NCBI RefSeq assembly: GCF_012272695.1
Contig: NZ_CP050902.1
Coordinates: 1,550,001-1,614,000 of the forward strand
Direction: 5' to 3'
Source of the DNA: Nocardioides sp. JQ2195
GTDB taxonomy: Bacteria; Actinomycetota; Actinomycetes; Propionibacteriales; Nocardioidaceae
Length of the DNA: 64,000 nt
Numbering within the stretch: position 1 is the first letter of the stretch; every line of letters begins with the position of its first letter. This document shows positions 28,506 through 36,875 of this stretch, piece by piece. The notes under the pieces are model-generated. The model did not search any database and was not told the origin of the DNA. It was given only the letters and a program-made list of their open reading frames with translations. Both the position numbers and the translations under genes were made by a program.

Positions 28506-30557
28506 GTGGGTGTCGGTGACGTTTCCAAACGGATCCTGCTGGGGCGCAAGCTCCGCAGCTCGCAGTTGGGTGAGACCCTGCTGCCCAAGCGCGTTGCGCT
28601 GCCGGTGTTCGCCAGCGACGCGCTCTCCTCGGTGGCCTACGCGCCCGACGAGATCTTCATCATGCTGTCGTTGGCCGGCGCCTCGGCGTACACCTGGTCC
28701 TGGAAGATCGGTCTGGCCGTCGCGCTGGTGATGATCGCCGTGGTCGCGTCGTACCGCCAGACCGTGCACGCCTATCCCAGCGGCGGTGGTGACTACGAGG
28801 TCGCCACCGAGAACCTCGGCCGCACGGCCGGGGTCACGGTGGCTGCTGCCCTGCTGGTCGACTACGTCCTCACCGTGGCGGTGTCGATCTCCTCGGGCGC
28901 GCAGTACGCCGCCTCCGCGCTGCCGTTCCTGTCAGGGCACGAGGCCAGCTTCGCGGTCGGTCTCGTCATCGTGCTGGCTGCGCTGAACCTGCGCGGGATC
29001 CGGGAGTCCGGGACGCTCTTCGCGATCCCGACCTATGCGTTCATGCTCGCCATCCTGGGCATGTGCGCGATCGGCCTCGTTCGTTTCTTCGCCGGTGACC
29101 TTCCGAGCGTGGAGAGCGCCGACCTGCAGATCACCCCTGCCTCCGGCTACGAAGACACGCTGACCAACGTCGCCCTGGTGTTCCTCCTGGCCCGCGCGTT
29201 CTCCTCGGGCTGCGCGGCGCTGACCGGCGTCGAGGCCATCTCGAACGGAGTGCCGGCCTTCCGGCGTCCGAAGTCGAAGAACGCGGCCACCACGCTCCTG
29301 CTGCTCGGCCTGATCGCGATCACGATGATGCTGAGTGTCATCATGCTGGCCCGCGAGATGGGCTTGAAGTACGTCGACCCGCACCACCTCGAGAGACTGC
29401 GCACGGCCGACGGGGACGCGCTCCCCGGGGACTACGACCAGCACACCGTGATCGCGCAGATCGCCCGGGCCGTCTTCGACAACTTCTCGCCGGGCTTCTA
29501 CTTCGTGGTGACGATGACCGGCATCGTGCTGGTGCTGGCCGCCAACACCGCGTTCAACGGATTCCCGGTGCTCGGCTCGATCCTGGCCAGGGACGGCCTG
29601 GCTCCGCGGGCGCTCGGCTCACGAGGTGACCGGTTGGCCTACAGCAACGGGATCCTGTTCCTGGCGGCGGTGGCGATCGTGCTGATCCTCGCCTTCGACG
29701 CCGAGGTCACCCGACTGATCCAGCTCTACATCGTCGGCGTCTTCGTCTCGTTCACGCTCAGCCAGCTGGGCATGATCCGGCACTGGACCCGCAACCTGGC
29801 CACCGAGCGGGATCCGGCAACGCGGCACAGGATGCAGCGGTCGCGGGTGATCAACACGATCGGGCTGGCGATGACCGGGGCGGTCCTGGTCGTCGTCCTC
29901 GTCACCAAGTTCCTCGAGGGCGCATGGATCACCATCCTGGCCATGGTGGTCTTCTTCACGCTGATGAAGGCGATCCGGCGGCACTACGACCTCGTGGAGG
30001 CGGAGCTGGCCATCGACGACCAGGACAAGGTCCTGCCGACCCGGGTGCACGCCATCGTCCTGGTCTCGAAGCTGCACAAGCCCACCCTGCGAGCCCTGGC
30101 CTTCGCCAAGGCCAGCCGCCCCAACGCGTTGGAGGCTGTCTACGTCGGCACCGACACCAAGTCGACCGACAAGTTGTTGGCGGAGTGGGACGAGCGCGGC
30201 ATCGACGTGCCCCTCAAGGTGCTCTACTCGCCGTACCGCGAGCTGGTCAAGCCGATCGTCGACTACGCGATCGAGATTCGCCGGGCCAGCCCGCGCGGCG
30301 TGGTCGCGGTCTACATCCCTGAGTACGTCGTGGGCCGCTGGTGGGAGCAGGCCCTGCACAACCAGACCGCCCTGCGGCTCAAGGGACGCCTGCTGTTCAC
30401 CCCCGGGGTGATGGTGACCTCGGTTCCCTACCAGCTGCGTTCCTCGCAAGTCGCTCTCGAGCGAGAAGAACGTGACCTCACCCGCACCCGCGCCGGCGAC
30501 GTACGCCGCGGCAACATGGCGGGCCAGACCCGCTATCGGAAGCGAGACCAGCGATGA
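28506..30557 (+). CDS. APC superfamily amino-acid/polyamine-type permease
   Basis: A 683-residue membrane protein: about 12 transmembrane helices in residues 35-490 with the APC helix-1 region (LPVFASDALSSVAYAPDEI), then a cytoplasmic C-terminal domain of about 170 residues containing a USP-like fold (HAIVLVSKLHKPTLRALAFA). Homologues of this long type resemble KUP/APC transporters and sit next to ceoBC, so potassium or amino-acid uptake are both possible. The GTG start has TAGCCT 8 nt upstream. It overlaps trmA by ATGA. Confidence 0.8.
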   Translation: MGVGDVSKRILLGRKLRSSQLGETLLPKRVALPVFASDALSSVAYAPDEIFIMLSLAGASAYTWSWKIGLAVALVMIAVVASYRQTVHAYPSGGGDYEVATENLGRTAGVTVAAALLVDYVLTVAVSISSGAQYAASALPFLSGHEASFAVGLVIVLAALNLRGIRESGTLFAIPTYAFMLAILGMCAIGLVRFFAGDLPSVESADLQITPASGYEDTLTNVALVFLLARAFSSGCAALTGVEAISNGVPAFRRPKSKNAATTLLLLGLIAITMMLSVIMLAREMGLKYVDPHHLERLRTADGDALPGDYDQHTVIAQIARAVFDNFSPGFYFVVTMTGIVLVLAANTAFNGFPVLGSILARDGLAPRALGSRGDRLAYSNGILFLAAVAIVLILAFDAEVTRLIQLYIVGVFVSFTLSQLGMIRHWTRNLATERDPATRHRMQRSRVINTIGLAMTGAVLVVVLVTKFLEGAWITILAMVVFFTLMKAIRRHYDLVEAELAIDDQDKVLPTRVHAIVLVSKLHKPTLRALAFAKASRPNALEAVYVGTDTKSTDKLLAEWDERGIDVPLKVLYSPYRELVKPIVDYAIEIRRASPRGVVAVYIPEYVVGRWWEQALHNQTALRLKGRLLFTPGVMVTSVPYQLRSSQVALEREERDLTRTRAGDVRRGNMAGQTRYRKRDQR

Positions 30558-31720
30558 CCCGCCACACCCGTCAGCGACACCCCAAGGGTGCCTCCCACGT
30601 GGGGGAGCGGCACACGGTCGTCGTCGGTCCGATCGCTCACGGTGGCCACTGCGTCGCCCGCATTCCCGTGGAGGGCAGCGACGGAGAGACGCGCGTCGTC
30701 TTCGTCCGCCATGCGTTGCCCGACGAGGAAGTGGTCATCGAGATCACCGAGGGAACGGAGGGCGACAGGTTCTGGCGTGGCGATGCGGTCTCCGTCACGA
30801 GGTCATCGGAAGCCCGCGTCGAGGCGCCGTGTCCCTACGCCGGCCCCGGCGCCTGCGGTGGGTGCGACTTCCAGCACGTCTCGATCGCGGGGCAGCGTGA
30901 CCTGAAGACCGTCGTGGTCCGTGAACAGTTCCGACGGTTGGCCAAGATGGACGTGGACGTCGAGGTGGAGGCGGTTCCCGGCGACGTCGACGGACTGGCC
31001 TGGCGCACCCGGGTCGACTACGTGCACACCGAGGACGGCGGGCTCGCGATGCGACGACACCGCTCGCGTTCCGTGGTCCCGATCGACGAGTGCCTGATCG
31101 CCGCACCCGACGCGATCGACACGTCGGTCTCCGGCAGTGCCCCGCGCCTCGAGTCGGTCCACGGACGCGAGTTCCAGGTGGCGGCGGATGGCTTCTGGCA
31201 GGTGCACCCCGGTGCGCCGACGACCTTGGTCGACACCGTGCTGGACTTCCTCGATCCACAGCCGGGGGAGAAGGCGCTGGACCTCTATGCAGGGGTCGGC
31301 CTCTTCGCCCGCTTCCTCGCCGAGCGGGTGGGGGAGTCCGGTCGCGTGGTGGCGATCGAGGGAAACTCCCTGGCCTGCGCTCACGCGCGCGAGAACCTCA
31401 CCGAGCACCGGCGCGCGGTGGTCGGAGTCGGCACGGTCGACCGGGTGCTGGCCAAGTCCTTCGACGAACCCTTCGATCTCGTGGTCCTCGACCCGCCTCG
31501 TGAGGGGGCGCGTCGCAAGGTGGTGCTGCAGATCGTGGACCGCGCTCCGCGTGCCGTGGCGTACGTCGCGTGCGACCCGGCCTCGCTTGCGCGTGACGTC
31601 GCCACGTTCGCGGAGGCGGGTTATCGGCTGGAGCGGCTCCGGGCCTTCGACCTGTTCCCGATGACCAGCCACGTGGAGTGCGTTGCCCTGCTGGTGAAGC
31701 ATGACTCTGACCTGCGGTAA
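30554..31720 (+). CDS. TrmA/RumA-type RNA uracil-C5 methyltransferase
   Basis: A 388-residue SAM-dependent RNA methyltransferase. An N-terminal TRAM domain (residues about 14-75) is followed by a Cys cluster for a [4Fe-4S] centre (CPYAGPGACGGCDF), the SAM loop LDLYAGVGLFARFLAE near residue 240, LVVLDPPREGARR and the catalytic Cys in YVACDPASLARD. It makes 5-methyluridine in tRNA or 23S rRNA; the exact target is not clear. Coupled by ATGA to the APC gene, as in Rv2690c-Rv2689c. Confidence 0.87.
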   Translation: MTRHTRQRHPKGASHVGERHTVVVGPIAHGGHCVARIPVEGSDGETRVVFVRHALPDEEVVIEITEGTEGDRFWRGDAVSVTRSSEARVEAPCPYAGPGACGGCDFQHVSIAGQRDLKTVVVREQFRRLAKMDVDVEVEAVPGDVDGLAWRTRVDYVHTEDGGLAMRRHRSRSVVPIDECLIAAPDAIDTSVSGSAPRLESVHGREFQVAADGFWQVHPGAPTTLVDTVLDFLDPQPGEKALDLYAGVGLFARFLAERVGESGRVVAIEGNSLACAHARENLTEHRRAVVGVGTVDRVLAKSFDEPFDLVVLDPPREGARRKVVLQIVDRAPRAVAYVACDPASLARDVATFAEAGYRLERLRAFDLFPMTSHVECVALLVKHDSDLR

Positions 31721-31867
31721 TGCTCTTTTCGTCACCGGGTCGCTCTGGGGGATGCCGACCGAGGTCACGATGACACCCCGATGATGTGATCCCGTGCCCC
31801 CCGCGTGCCGGCCCGCGATCGTATTCGGGCAGCCGAGTTGACCGACAGGATGGGCGCGGGTTGCAGG

Positions 31868-32515
31868 TCAGCCCGGCCGGCCGTCCTCGAAGCCGTGGCT
31901 TCGCGTCTGATGCGCGTCGAGTGCGTCGGAGAACGCGTGCTGGTCACCGTCGAGGGCGGCCGTCATCAGAGTGCGGTGCTCGGCGATGACGAGGGCCGGG
32001 TCACCTGCGATGCGTGGTGCACTCTGGTTGATGGAGAACAGCTGGCGATCCTGGAGTCGGTCGTAGGCCACCAGCATCAGCTGGTTCTGGGCCAGCTCGA
32101 CGAACCCCCGATGGAACTGCAACGCCAAGGGAGCGAAGCCGTCGAAGGCGCCCGAGGCCAGCACCGACTCCTGCTGGGCCAGGTTCTCGGTGAGCGTCGC
32201 ACGCGCTCGGCTCCGAGTGTGTTCGGTGGAGCGGTGGACGCCGCAGGTTTCGAGCGCGTGCCGCATCTGTGCGGACTCCTGCAGTTCTCCGAGCTCGATG
32301 GAGCGCACGAGCGCGCCGCGCTGGGGATAGATGGTGACCCAGCCTTCTTGCTGCAGGCGGACCAGGGCAGCGCGGACCGGGGTGCGGCTCATGGACAGTC
32401 GGGCGGCCAGCTCGTTCTCGCTGAGCATCGTTCCGCCGGTCAGTTCGCCGCGCATGATCGCTCCGCGAAGGTATTCGTGGGCGCGATCTGCTGCGGTCTC
32501 GGTGCCGACTGACAT
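31868..32515 (-). CDS. GntR-family regulator (FadR/FCD type)
   Basis: A 215-residue repressor-type protein: winged helix with LSENELAARLSMSRTPVRAAL near residues 30-50 and an all-helical FCD ligand domain with the metal-binding His/Asp pattern. Such proteins respond to small carboxylates. It is divergent from an MFS gene; a TTGT(C/A)TCC-type palindrome lies between, 57 bp from its start, and is the likely operator. Ribosome site AGGA sits 5 nt before ATG 32515. Confidence 0.85.
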   Translation of the reverse strand: MSVGTETAADRAHEYLRGAIMRGELTGGTMLSENELAARLSMSRTPVRAALVRLQQEGWVTIYPQRGALVRSIELGELQESAQMRHALETCGVHRSTEHTRSRARATLTENLAQQESVLASGAFDGFAPLALQFHRGFVELAQNQLMLVAYDRLQDRQLFSINQSAPRIAGDPALVIAEHRTLMTAALDGDQHAFSDALDAHQTRSHGFEDGRPG

Positions 32516-32571
32516 GACCGTCCTAGGGGAGTGGGCGTTGCGAGGTGCTGTCCATATTTCTACCACCTGAC

Positions 32572-32592
32572 TTGTCTCCAACTGGGATACAA
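32572..32592. promoter_or_regulatory. Candidate GntR operator
   Basis: TTGTCTCC (32572-32579), 5-nt spacer, GGATACAA (32585-32592): an inverted repeat matching at 7 of 8 positions. It ends one base before the TAGGCT -10 of the plus-strand transcript, so a bound repressor would cover the -35 region. A further half-site-like ACAAGACA follows. Confidence 0.55.
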
Positions 32593-32593
32593 C

Positions 32594-32599
32594 TAGGCT
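32594..32599 (+). promoter_or_regulatory. -10 hexamer TAGGCT, leaderless arrangement
   Basis: TAGGCT ends 7 nt before ATG 32607, which opens a 21-codon upstream ORF rather than the MFS gene itself. Confidence 0.55.
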
Positions 32600-32606
32600 A
32601 CAAGAC

Positions 32607-32672
32607 ATGGAATCAGTGAAACCCTCCTCGGCCACGACAGTCCCAACGGCCGAAGTGGCCGTCGATGAGTGA
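32607..32672 (+). CDS. Short leaderless upstream ORF (21 aa) overlapping the MFS start
   Basis: ATG 32607 begins MESVKPSSATTVPTAEVAVD-E and stops at TGA 32670-32672. The stop region overlaps the MFS start ATG at 32665 by 8 bp in another frame. With the -10 exactly 7 nt upstream, the mRNA should begin at this ATG. The MFS gene has no clear ribosome site, so its translation may depend on termination of this ORF. The peptide itself has no recognisable motif. Confidence 0.5.
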   Translation: MESVKPSSATTVPTAEVAVDE

Positions 32673-33981
32673 GTTGGCTCGCCTCGAGGTCGAGCGAACG
32701 GCGGTCCAGCGACGGACCCTCCGTGTCGTCATGGCCAGTCAGGTGCTCGGTGGTGCGGGACTGGCCGCTGGAGTGACGGTGGGCGCCCTGCTCGCCGAGG
32801 ACATGTTGGGCACCGAGTCCCTCGCCGGGCTGCCCACAGGTCTGTTCACCCTCGGATCGGCCTTGGCCGCCTATCTGGTCGGCGGTGTCAGCCAGCGTCA
32901 CGGCCGGCGGATGGGCCTCGGGTTCGGCTTCATCGTCGGTGGTGCCGGCGCCGCCGGGGTGGTGCTCGCGGCTGCGATCGACAGCGTGCCGCTGCTGTTC
33001 GTCGCCCTGTTCATCTATGGAGCCGGCACGGCGACCAACCTGCAAGCCAGGTATGCCGGCACCGATCTCGCCGCTCCTGACCGACGCGGCTCGGCGGTGA
33101 GCATCGCGCTCGTCTCCACGACGATCGGTGCGGTTGCGGGTCCCAACCTCGTCGAGCCGCTCGGTGGGCTGGCGACCGGCCTCGGGCTCCCGGCACTGTC
33201 GGGCCCCTTCCTCCTCGCGGCTGTGGCCTACACCGCGGCCGGTGCCACGTTGGTCGCGATGCTGCGACCGGACCCGTTGCTCCTGGCGCGCAGCATCGAG
33301 TACGCGTCGGCGGCGACCAGCTCCGATTCCCCGGTGCTGGGTGGGCCGGAGGCCTCCCACGGGCCGGGTCGTGCGGCATACGTCGGCGCGACGATCATGG
33401 TACTGACCCAGATCACGATGGTCGCCATCATGACGATGACGCCGGTCCACATGCGGGAACACCAGCACGGGCTCGGCGACGTGGGCCTGGTCATCGGCCT
33501 GCACATCGCGGCGATGTATCTGCCCTCGCCGATCACGGGCCTGATGGTCGACCGGTTCGGCCGGACTGCTGTGGCTGTTGCCTCGGGGGCGGTGCTCATC
33601 GCCTCGGGCGTGACGGCGGCGGCATCGCCGGGGGACTCGTTGACGCTGACCATCGTCGCCCTGATGCTGTTGGGTCTCGGATGGAACTTCGGCCTGATCT
33701 CCGGCACCGCGCTGGTCGTCGATGGCACGTCGCCGAGCAACCGGGCACGTACCCAGGGCGCCATCGACGTCCTTGTCGCACTGGCCGGAGCCAGTGGCGG
33801 GGTGCTCTCCGGTGTGGTTGTCGCTGCCTCGAGCTATGCCACCTTGGGCATCGTCTGCGCGGCCCTGACCATCATCGTGCTGCCGGTCGCGGTCCTCTCG
33901 CGTGGCCGATCCATGGCCGGCGACGCTGGGCCATCCCAGTCGAGCGAGGCCGCAGTCCCTGCCAACGTCGACAACCAGTGA
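32665..33981 (+). CDS. MFS transporter
   Basis: A 438-residue, 12-helix MFS protein with the loop motifs GGVSQRHGRRMGLGFG (after helix 2) and MVDRFGRTAVAVASG (central loop). It has no assigned substrate. MFS-TusA-alcohol dehydrogenase triplets occur in actinobacteria; here the triplet survives with a broken dehydrogenase. Expression is probably controlled by the divergent GntR protein, and translation by the short ORF overlapping its start. Confidence 0.78.
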   Translation: MSELARLEVERTAVQRRTLRVVMASQVLGGAGLAAGVTVGALLAEDMLGTESLAGLPTGLFTLGSALAAYLVGGVSQRHGRRMGLGFGFIVGGAGAAGVVLAAAIDSVPLLFVALFIYGAGTATNLQARYAGTDLAAPDRRGSAVSIALVSTTIGAVAGPNLVEPLGGLATGLGLPALSGPFLLAAVAYTAAGATLVAMLRPDPLLLARSIEYASAATSSDSPVLGGPEASHGPGRAAYVGATIMVLTQITMVAIMTMTPVHMREHQHGLGDVGLVIGLHIAAMYLPSPITGLMVDRFGRTAVAVASGAVLIASGVTAAASPGDSLTLTIVALMLLGLGWNFGLISGTALVVDGTSPSNRARTQGAIDVLVALAGASGGVLSGVVVAASSYATLGIVCAALTIIVLPVAVLSRGRSMAGDAGPSQSSEAAVPANVDNQ

Positions 33982-33992
33982 GGAAGGCCTGA

Positions 33993-34325
33993 GTGGAGCC
34001 CAGCGTGACGTCGAACGACGACGGCAGCTTGCTGGTCGACGGCGGAGACCTCGGTTGCGCGCGCCTGCTCGTGTTGCTGCGCAACGTGGCGCGAGGCTTG
34101 CACGACGGCGCCGTTGTCCACCTGCTCACCACCGACCCGGTGGCGCCGATCGACCTGCCTGCGTGGTGTCGCATGACCGGGCACTCCTATCTCGGGCCAG
34201 TGGCCCGCCACGACCGTCCCTGCTACGGGATCGCTGTCTCGGCGCGGGCCACCCCGACCCGGTCGGACTCGGTGTGGCGGGTGGCTTCCACGTCGCCTGC
34301 CGATGAAGAGGGCGTGGCGTCATGA
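33993..34325 (+). CDS. TusA/SirA-like sulfurtransferase family protein
   Basis: A 110-residue protein with a TusA-like fold: DGGDLGCARLLVLLRNVARG, where Cys22 occupies the position of the sulfur-carrying Cys but the usual Cys-Pro is Cys-Ala, then LLTTDPVAPIDLPAWCRMTG. TusA proteins relay persulfide sulfur. GGAAGG lies 5 nt before GTG 33993. Its stop overlaps the ATG of a dehydrogenase pseudogene, showing former coupling. Confidence 0.72.
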   Translation: MEPSVTSNDDGSLLVDGGDLGCARLLVLLRNVARGLHDGAVVHLLTTDPVAPIDLPAWCRMTGHSYLGPVARHDRPCYGIAVSARATPTRSDSVWRVASTSPADEEGVAS

Positions 34326-34583
34326 ATCGAAGCGCGGCAGTGCGCGAGGCAGGCGGTCGGGTGAGCATCGTGGAGTTGCCCTTTGCCACATCGGTTCGGG
34401 CCAAGTGCGTGTGAAGGTCGAGGCGAGCGGCATCTGTCGCGCCGACCTCGGCACCGCGGGCGCGGCCAGGTCGGCACACGACTTTCCGGTAGTCCCGGGC
34501 CATGAGGTCGCCGGGGTCGTCGACGACCTGGGGCCCGGGAGTGCCGACTGGTCGGTGGGTGATCGAGTCGCAGCCGGTGTCGG
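34322..34583 (+). pseudogene. Zinc-type alcohol dehydrogenase remnant, frameshifted and truncated
   Basis: ATG 34322 opens MNRSAAVREAGGRVSIVELP, a normal medium-chain dehydrogenase start, but this frame stops about 30 codons later. The continuation is in another frame: GQVRVKVEASGICRADL, PVVPGHEVAGVVDDLG and SVGDRVAAGV. Conserved features seen are the catalytic-zinc Cys (ICRADL) and GHE. A one-base loss near 34405 explains the shift. Homology ends at about 34583, so roughly three quarters of the gene is missing. It was once coupled to the TusA gene. Confidence 0.75.
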
Positions 34584-34683
34584 CGAACTGCGCAGCGTCG
34601 TCCTCACCCATCGCGCGCGCAAGGCCAATGACGAGACCCAGAACTCCGACCAGTGAGCACCGTCGGTGCGAGCGGGCGAGTGG

Positions 34684-35387
34684 TCAGACCAGGTCGGGAT
34701 GGTGGAGCTGCGCGACGTCGGGGTGGGCCCGCAATCGTGCCTTGAGGAGGTTCTCGCCGTAACGCACGCCCAGCACGTTGGTGGCCTCCTGCTCCACACC
34801 GCGGGCATCGGCGGCGAGCTCCGCGGGCAGGTGGATGCGGGGCACCTCGGCGTCGAGGCTGGGGTTGAAGAAGAACGGGATCGAGAGACGCTCGGTGCCC
34901 GGCTCGGGCGAGACCACGCGATGCTTGGTGGCGCGCAGATAGCGGTCGGTGGCGACTTCCAGCAATTCGCCGATGTTGACCACGAAGACGCCCTCGGCCG
35001 GAGGCACGTCGATCCACTCACCTTCGCTCTGCACCTGCAGTCCGGCCTTGCTCGGCTCGACGAGCAGCAGGGTGAGGATGCCCGGGTCCTTGTGTGCACC
35101 GACGCCCTGTCCGGCATCGGCCTGTCCCGGGTAGCGCACCAGCTTCATCAGGATCGACGGCAGGTCGAACGTCGCATCGAAGTGGTTGCGCGAGGCTCCC
35201 AGCGAGACCGCCCACTCCTGCACGAGTCGCCGTCCGATTGCGGTCAACCGGTCGGGATCCGGTGGCGCAGATGGAAGAACCCGACCGTGTGGGTCGCCTC
35301 CCGCAGGTGCTCTCGGAAGGAGGCCAGCGCCGCGGGGTCGCGGTCGAGGTCGGCAATGTCGAGCAAGGGAAGGGCACGTGTGGTCAC
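34684..35387 (-). pseudogene. Isopenicillin-N-synthase-like 2-oxoglutarate/Fe(II) oxygenase, internally deleted
   Basis: The C-terminal part is intact (about 195 codons): the iron-ligand region GVGAHKDPGILTLLLVEP (H-x-D), KHRVVSPEPGTERLSIPFFF (distal His and Arg-x-Ser) and a normal end. The N-terminal start VTTRALPLLDIADLDRDPAA...GFFHLRH is found from GTG 35387 in a different frame. Between them, near 35250, about 70 residues expected in the family are missing and the frames do not match. Deletion plus frameshift makes a functional product unlikely. Confidence 0.7.
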
Positions 35388-35448
35388 GCGAACAGCCTAT
35401 TGATCGAAGTCGAGTTGATCCCTTCCGGAGGCTTCTGGACCTGAGGAG

Positions 35449-36762
35449 ATGACTGGGAGATGGGGGCCGACGTGTCATCGCATCCAGCAGCTGACCTCCA
35501 CGGGACCAGCACGCTCCTCACGGCATCGATCGACAACCGCCGGCCCGCGTGAAAGTCTCGGAGAAGATGACAGCACCACACAGCGTCTGGCCATCGCGGC
35601 CGTCCAGGTGCTCGGGCTTGCCGTGTGGTTCTCGATGTCGGCGGTCGTTCCGAGCGTGCAGGCCGACTGGGGCATCTCGAGCGCTCAAGCGGTGTGGCTC
35701 ACCGGCACCGTGCAGCTCGGCTTCGTCACCGGCGCTCTGGCATCCACCGTGCTCAACCTCGCCGACCGGTGTCCACCGCACATCCTCATGGCGGCGAGCG
35801 CGGCCCTTGCGGCCGGCTGCACCTTCGCGCTGGCCGCCTTGGCTGACGGGCTGCTGCTGGCGCTGGCGCTGCGGTTCCTGACCGGGGTCTTCCTTGCCGG
35901 TGTCTACCCCGTCGGCATCAAACTGATGGCGTCGTGGGCTCCCACCGCCAACCGTGGGCTCGCCATGGGCCTGCTCATCGGTGCGCTCACCATCGGTTCG
36001 ACGTTGCCGCACCTGGTCGGTGGGCTCGTGACGCTGCCGTGGCGCGAGGTGCTGCAGGTGACGGCGGCCATCGGTCTCGCCGGCGCTGTCGTCGCTCTGC
36101 TGGTCGTCCGAGCCGGACCGCACCTGTCGACGGGTGCGGTGGCGCTGCACCCGCGCTACGCGCTGGCGATGTTCGCCGAGGCCGGGCCTCGCCGGGTGAA
36201 CCTCGGCTACTTCGGCCACATGTGGGAGCTGTACGCGCTGTGGACGTGGGTCTCGGTGTTCGTGTTGCACTCACACGCCTCTGCAGAGCTGGGCACCCGC
36301 AGGGCGATCCTGGTGTTCGTCACGATGGGTCTGTTCGGGCTCGCCGGGTGCCTGATCGGTGGGTGGGCCGCGGACCGCTACGGCCGCTCGGCGGCGGCGG
36401 TCACCGCGCTGAGCATCAGCGGTGCCTGCTGTCTGTTGTCGCCACTCGCGTTCCTTGCCCCGCTTCCGGTCCTCGCGATCTTCTTCGCGACCTGGGGCGC
36501 CGCTGTCATCGCCGACTCCGGCGTGTTCTCCACTGCCCTGTCCGAGGTCGCCGACCAGAGGTTCGTCGGCACCGCGCTCAGTGCCCAGACCGCCATCGGG
36601 TTCGCGCTCACCGTGGCCAGCATCCAGCTCGTCCCGCTGCTCGCCGGCGCGGTCGGTTGGCAGTACGCGTTCCTCGTCCTCGCACTGGGGCCCGCCATTG
36701 GGGCTCCCGCGATGCGCCGTGCCGCGGCCGGGTTGCACGCCACGAGCAGCTCAACGCGCTGA
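35449..36762 (+). CDS. MFS transporter, N-terminus uncertain
   Basis: A 12-helix MFS protein of about 395-437 residues. Family-like sequence begins at about 35573 (QRLAIAAVQVLGLAVWFS); a loop motif GGWAADRYGRSAAAV lies in the middle. The only in-frame ATG is 35449, which adds about 40 non-family residues. The more natural ATG at 35567 (MTAP...) is in another frame, so a small indel near 35570-35580 may have broken the start. With two dead genes next door, it may be inactive. Confidence 0.6.
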   Translation: MTGRWGPTCHRIQQLTSTGPARSSRHRSTTAGPRESLGEDDSTTQRLAIAAVQVLGLAVWFSMSAVVPSVQADWGISSAQAVWLTGTVQLGFVTGALASTVLNLADRCPPHILMAASAALAAGCTFALAALADGLLLALALRFLTGVFLAGVYPVGIKLMASWAPTANRGLAMGLLIGALTIGSTLPHLVGGLVTLPWREVLQVTAAIGLAGAVVALLVVRAGPHLSTGAVALHPRYALAMFAEAGPRRVNLGYFGHMWELYALWTWVSVFVLHSHASAELGTRRAILVFVTMGLFGLAGCLIGGWAADRYGRSAAAVTALSISGACCLLSPLAFLAPLPVLAIFFATWGAAVIADSGVFSTALSEVADQRFVGTALSAQTAIGFALTVASIQLVPLLAGAVGWQYAFLVLALGPAIGAPAMRRAAAGLHATSSSTR

Positions 36763-36782
36763 TCGCGACCGCGCGTTCCTCG

Positions 36783-36812
36783 TGCACTGCCCCGACGAGT
36801 CGCTGCAGTGCA
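36783..36812. terminator. Hairpin between convergent MFS and SDR genes
   Basis: TGCACTGC (36783-36790) and GCAGTGCA (36805-36812) are perfect complements across a 14-nt loop, between the MFS stop and the SDR stop on the other strand. Confidence 0.4.
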
Positions 36813-36875
36813 GGGTCGCCACCACACTGGCCCCAGCGGAGCCAGGCTCCGGCCACGGCAGGCCCGTGCGAGTGC

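Noticed and set aside
31721..31867. Small gene or RNA between the TrmA-like and GntR genes
   Set aside because: No start/ribosome-site pair, conserved coding pattern or stable hairpin was found in this 147-bp convergent gap.
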